Positions 62,857 to 64,000 of a stretch of DNA of 64,000 bases are shown here, piece after piece. Where the stretch lies: the NCBI GenBank assembly GCA_963665705.1, contig OY762448.1:3224001-3288000 (forward strand), read 5' to 3'. The stretch is from Saccharicrinis sp963665705. Its GTDB lineage: Bacteria; Bacteroidota; Bacteroidia; Bacteroidales; Marinilabiliaceae. Within the stretch, counting starts at the first letter, position 1. Each line of letters begins with the position of its first letter. A model generated the notes under the pieces. It worked only from the letters and a program-made list of their open reading frames with translations, ran no database searches and had not been told where the DNA came from. Both the position numbers and the translations under genes were made by a program.

Positions 62857-64000
62857 CTATTTCAATTTCTCTAAACTGGTTAAAAGCTGTTCAACTTTAA
62901 AAGGTTTATTAAGATAATCATCAAAAAGAACACGGTGATCCATACTCTGAATTTCAGTCTTATTGTATGAGGACAGTGCAATGATAAAAGCAGAAGGATA
63001 CTTGTTTCTAATTTCTTTATTTACTTCAATTCCATTTCCGTTGGGCAAATCAATATCCAACAAAATAAAATCATATTGTTTTTTCAAAGCTTTATCAATT
63101 CCTTCTTTACCGTTAGAGGCTACTTCATATTTTATTCCAACATTATGTAACTCGTTAATTGTATTTTGCAGATTCAGAAAATTATCTTCTATGACTAATG
63201 ATTCTAATTGTTTTTCTTTAACGACACTTAATAAATTTTCTTTATCAATTTCCTTTCCTACCGATAATGTAAACCAAAATTCAGAACCAAAACCAAGCTT
63301 GCTCTCAACTCCTATTTCACCTTTATTAATATCAATAAATTCCTTGCAAAGCAACAATCCAAGCCCGGTTCCCCGCTCTCCCATTGTTCCGGGAGAACTA
63401 ATGTCTTCACCCGGTTTAAAAAGCTTCGAAATCATTTTATGGGTCATACCAACTCCTGTATCAATTACCGATACTTTTATGTTATCGTCAACACGTCCGA
63501 CTTCCAGGGTTACAGTTCCTCCCAGACTTGTAAACTTAATGGCATTTGAGATCAGATTTCGAATAACTGTATTAATTGTTGGGATATCTGCATACACATA
63601 AACTGAATCATTTTCGTTATTTAAAACCAGTTTCACATCCTTCTTATTTGCACTTAACAGTAAGGAGGAAATAGATTTTTTTAATATTTGAATAATATTA
63701 AAGTTTGTTGGATCAATTTCCAATTGATTTCTTTGTGCTTGAGCCCAGGTTAGTAATTCCAGTAATAGTTCGTAGGTGTTTTGAGACGAAGTACAAAGAT
63801 GATGATATAATTCGCCTTTTATATCCTCCCATTCAAATGAATTTAAAATATTTGCAATATTGCCGATTGGTCCATTTAAATCGTGAGCAATAATGGAGAA
63901 AAATTTATCCTTTTCGCGATAGGCCTGTTCCAACTCTCTATTTATTTTACGAATAGACCTGTTTTTTAAAATAATAACAAACAGTATAGACAAAAAGAAT
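62857..64000 (-). CDS. Hybrid sensor histidine kinase/response regulator (5' end outside the window)
   Basis: The reading frame stays open to the right edge, so the start and the sensor domain lie beyond the window; 378 residues are visible. A hydrophobic segment (SILFVIILKN) is followed by a coiled coil, then the HisKA box with the phospho-accepting His in FFSIIAHDLNGPIGN. The HATPase_c domain has NLISNAIKFTSLGG, DTGVGM and GTGLGLLLCKEF. The C-terminal receiver domain has Asp in FILLDIDLPNGNG and Lys in YLNKPF. No DNA-binding output domain is attached. Confidence 0.92.
   Translation of the reverse strand, partial: FFLSILFVIILKNRSIRKINRELEQAYREKDKFFSIIAHDLNGPIGNIANILNSFEWEDIKGELYHHLCTSSQNTYELLLELLTWAQAQRNQLEIDPTNFNIIQILKKSISSLLLSANKKDVKLVLNNENDSVYVYADIPTINTVIRNLISNAIKFTSLGGTVTLEVGRVDDNIKVSVIDTGVGMTHKMISKLFKPGEDISSPGTMGERGTGLGLLLCKEFIDINKGEIGVESKLGFGSEFWFTLSVGKEIDKENLLSVVKEKQLESLVIEDNFLNLQNTINELHNVGIKYEVASNGKEGIDKALKKQYDFILLDIDLPNGNGIEVNKEIRNKYPSAFIIALSSYNKTEIQSMDHRVLFDDYLNKPFKVEQLLTSLEKLK

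Noticed and set aside
1..64000. tRNA, rRNA or riboswitch genes
   Set aside because: No cloverleaf, rRNA-like or riboswitch-like segment could be recognised by reading; a covariance-model scan was not possible.

Overview
The window is AT-rich chromosomal DNA from a Bacteroidota bacterium, most likely a free-living or marine-type member of the Marinilabiliales/Cytophagales-Flavobacteria side of the phylum. The reasons are the SusC/SusD outer-membrane pair, three GH92 alpha-mannosidases, Bacteroidota-type lipoprotein signals, a TAnnTTTG-type promoter box upstream of some genes, and mobile elements typical of the phylum (IS21, IS66, IS5-like, and IS91-like with a tyrosine recombinase). No rRNA, tRNA or CRISPR array was seen. 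The species was not identified.

Left part (about 1-13,200) is accessory DNA. It starts with an IS91-like element, made of a tyrosine recombinase and an HUH transposase broken by a frameshift. Next come a one-gene cassette-like insertion coding for a protein with a HEPN-type RNxxxxxH motif, and an IS21 element (istA/istB, 3305-5895). A tight four-gene minus-strand operon (11151-6154) follows: a phosphoribosyltransferase-like protein, an ORC/CDC6-type AAA ATPase, an unrecognised Rossmann-like protein and an N6-adenine DNA methyltransferase. It looks like a nucleotide-driven anti-phage conflict system. Just upstream lies a gene-free block of about 1.1 kb (11740-12852) built from about 53 degenerate 21-bp units with phased A-tracts and recurrent small hairpins.

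Middle part (13,200-31,900) holds a chemotaxis receptor, a patatin-like lipase, and a redox cluster (polyferredoxin membrane protein, aldo/keto reductase-ferredoxin, HemG). After these come a decayed TolC-LytTR efflux locus joined by a deletion, a small secreted protein, a DUF302 protein, two adjacent divergent IS5-like transposases next to a degenerate copy of the ldhA 3' end, intact ldhA, a cation/proton antiporter, a diflavin reductase and a small membrane protein.

Right part (32,000-62,700) is a large N-glycan utilisation locus. On the minus strand, GH92-GH92-CutC-MFS-GH130-GH92-MFS form a probable operon. An AraC regulator and a TPR/DUF6377 regulator sit on the other side of the shared upstream region, followed by GH97 and GH65 enzymes. 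A second minus-strand unit is SusC-SusD-PNGase F. After an IS66 insertion that truncated a neighbouring gene come a CBM9-type lipoprotein and a GHL10-type glycosidase. Inferred flow: PNGase F releases N-glycans, SusCD imports them, GH97/GH65 and the three GH92 enzymes trim glucose or other alpha-linked caps and mannose, the inner-membrane MFS carriers import the products, and GH130 phosphorolyses the Man-GlcNAc-type core. The window ends inside a hybrid histidine kinase/response regulator gene.
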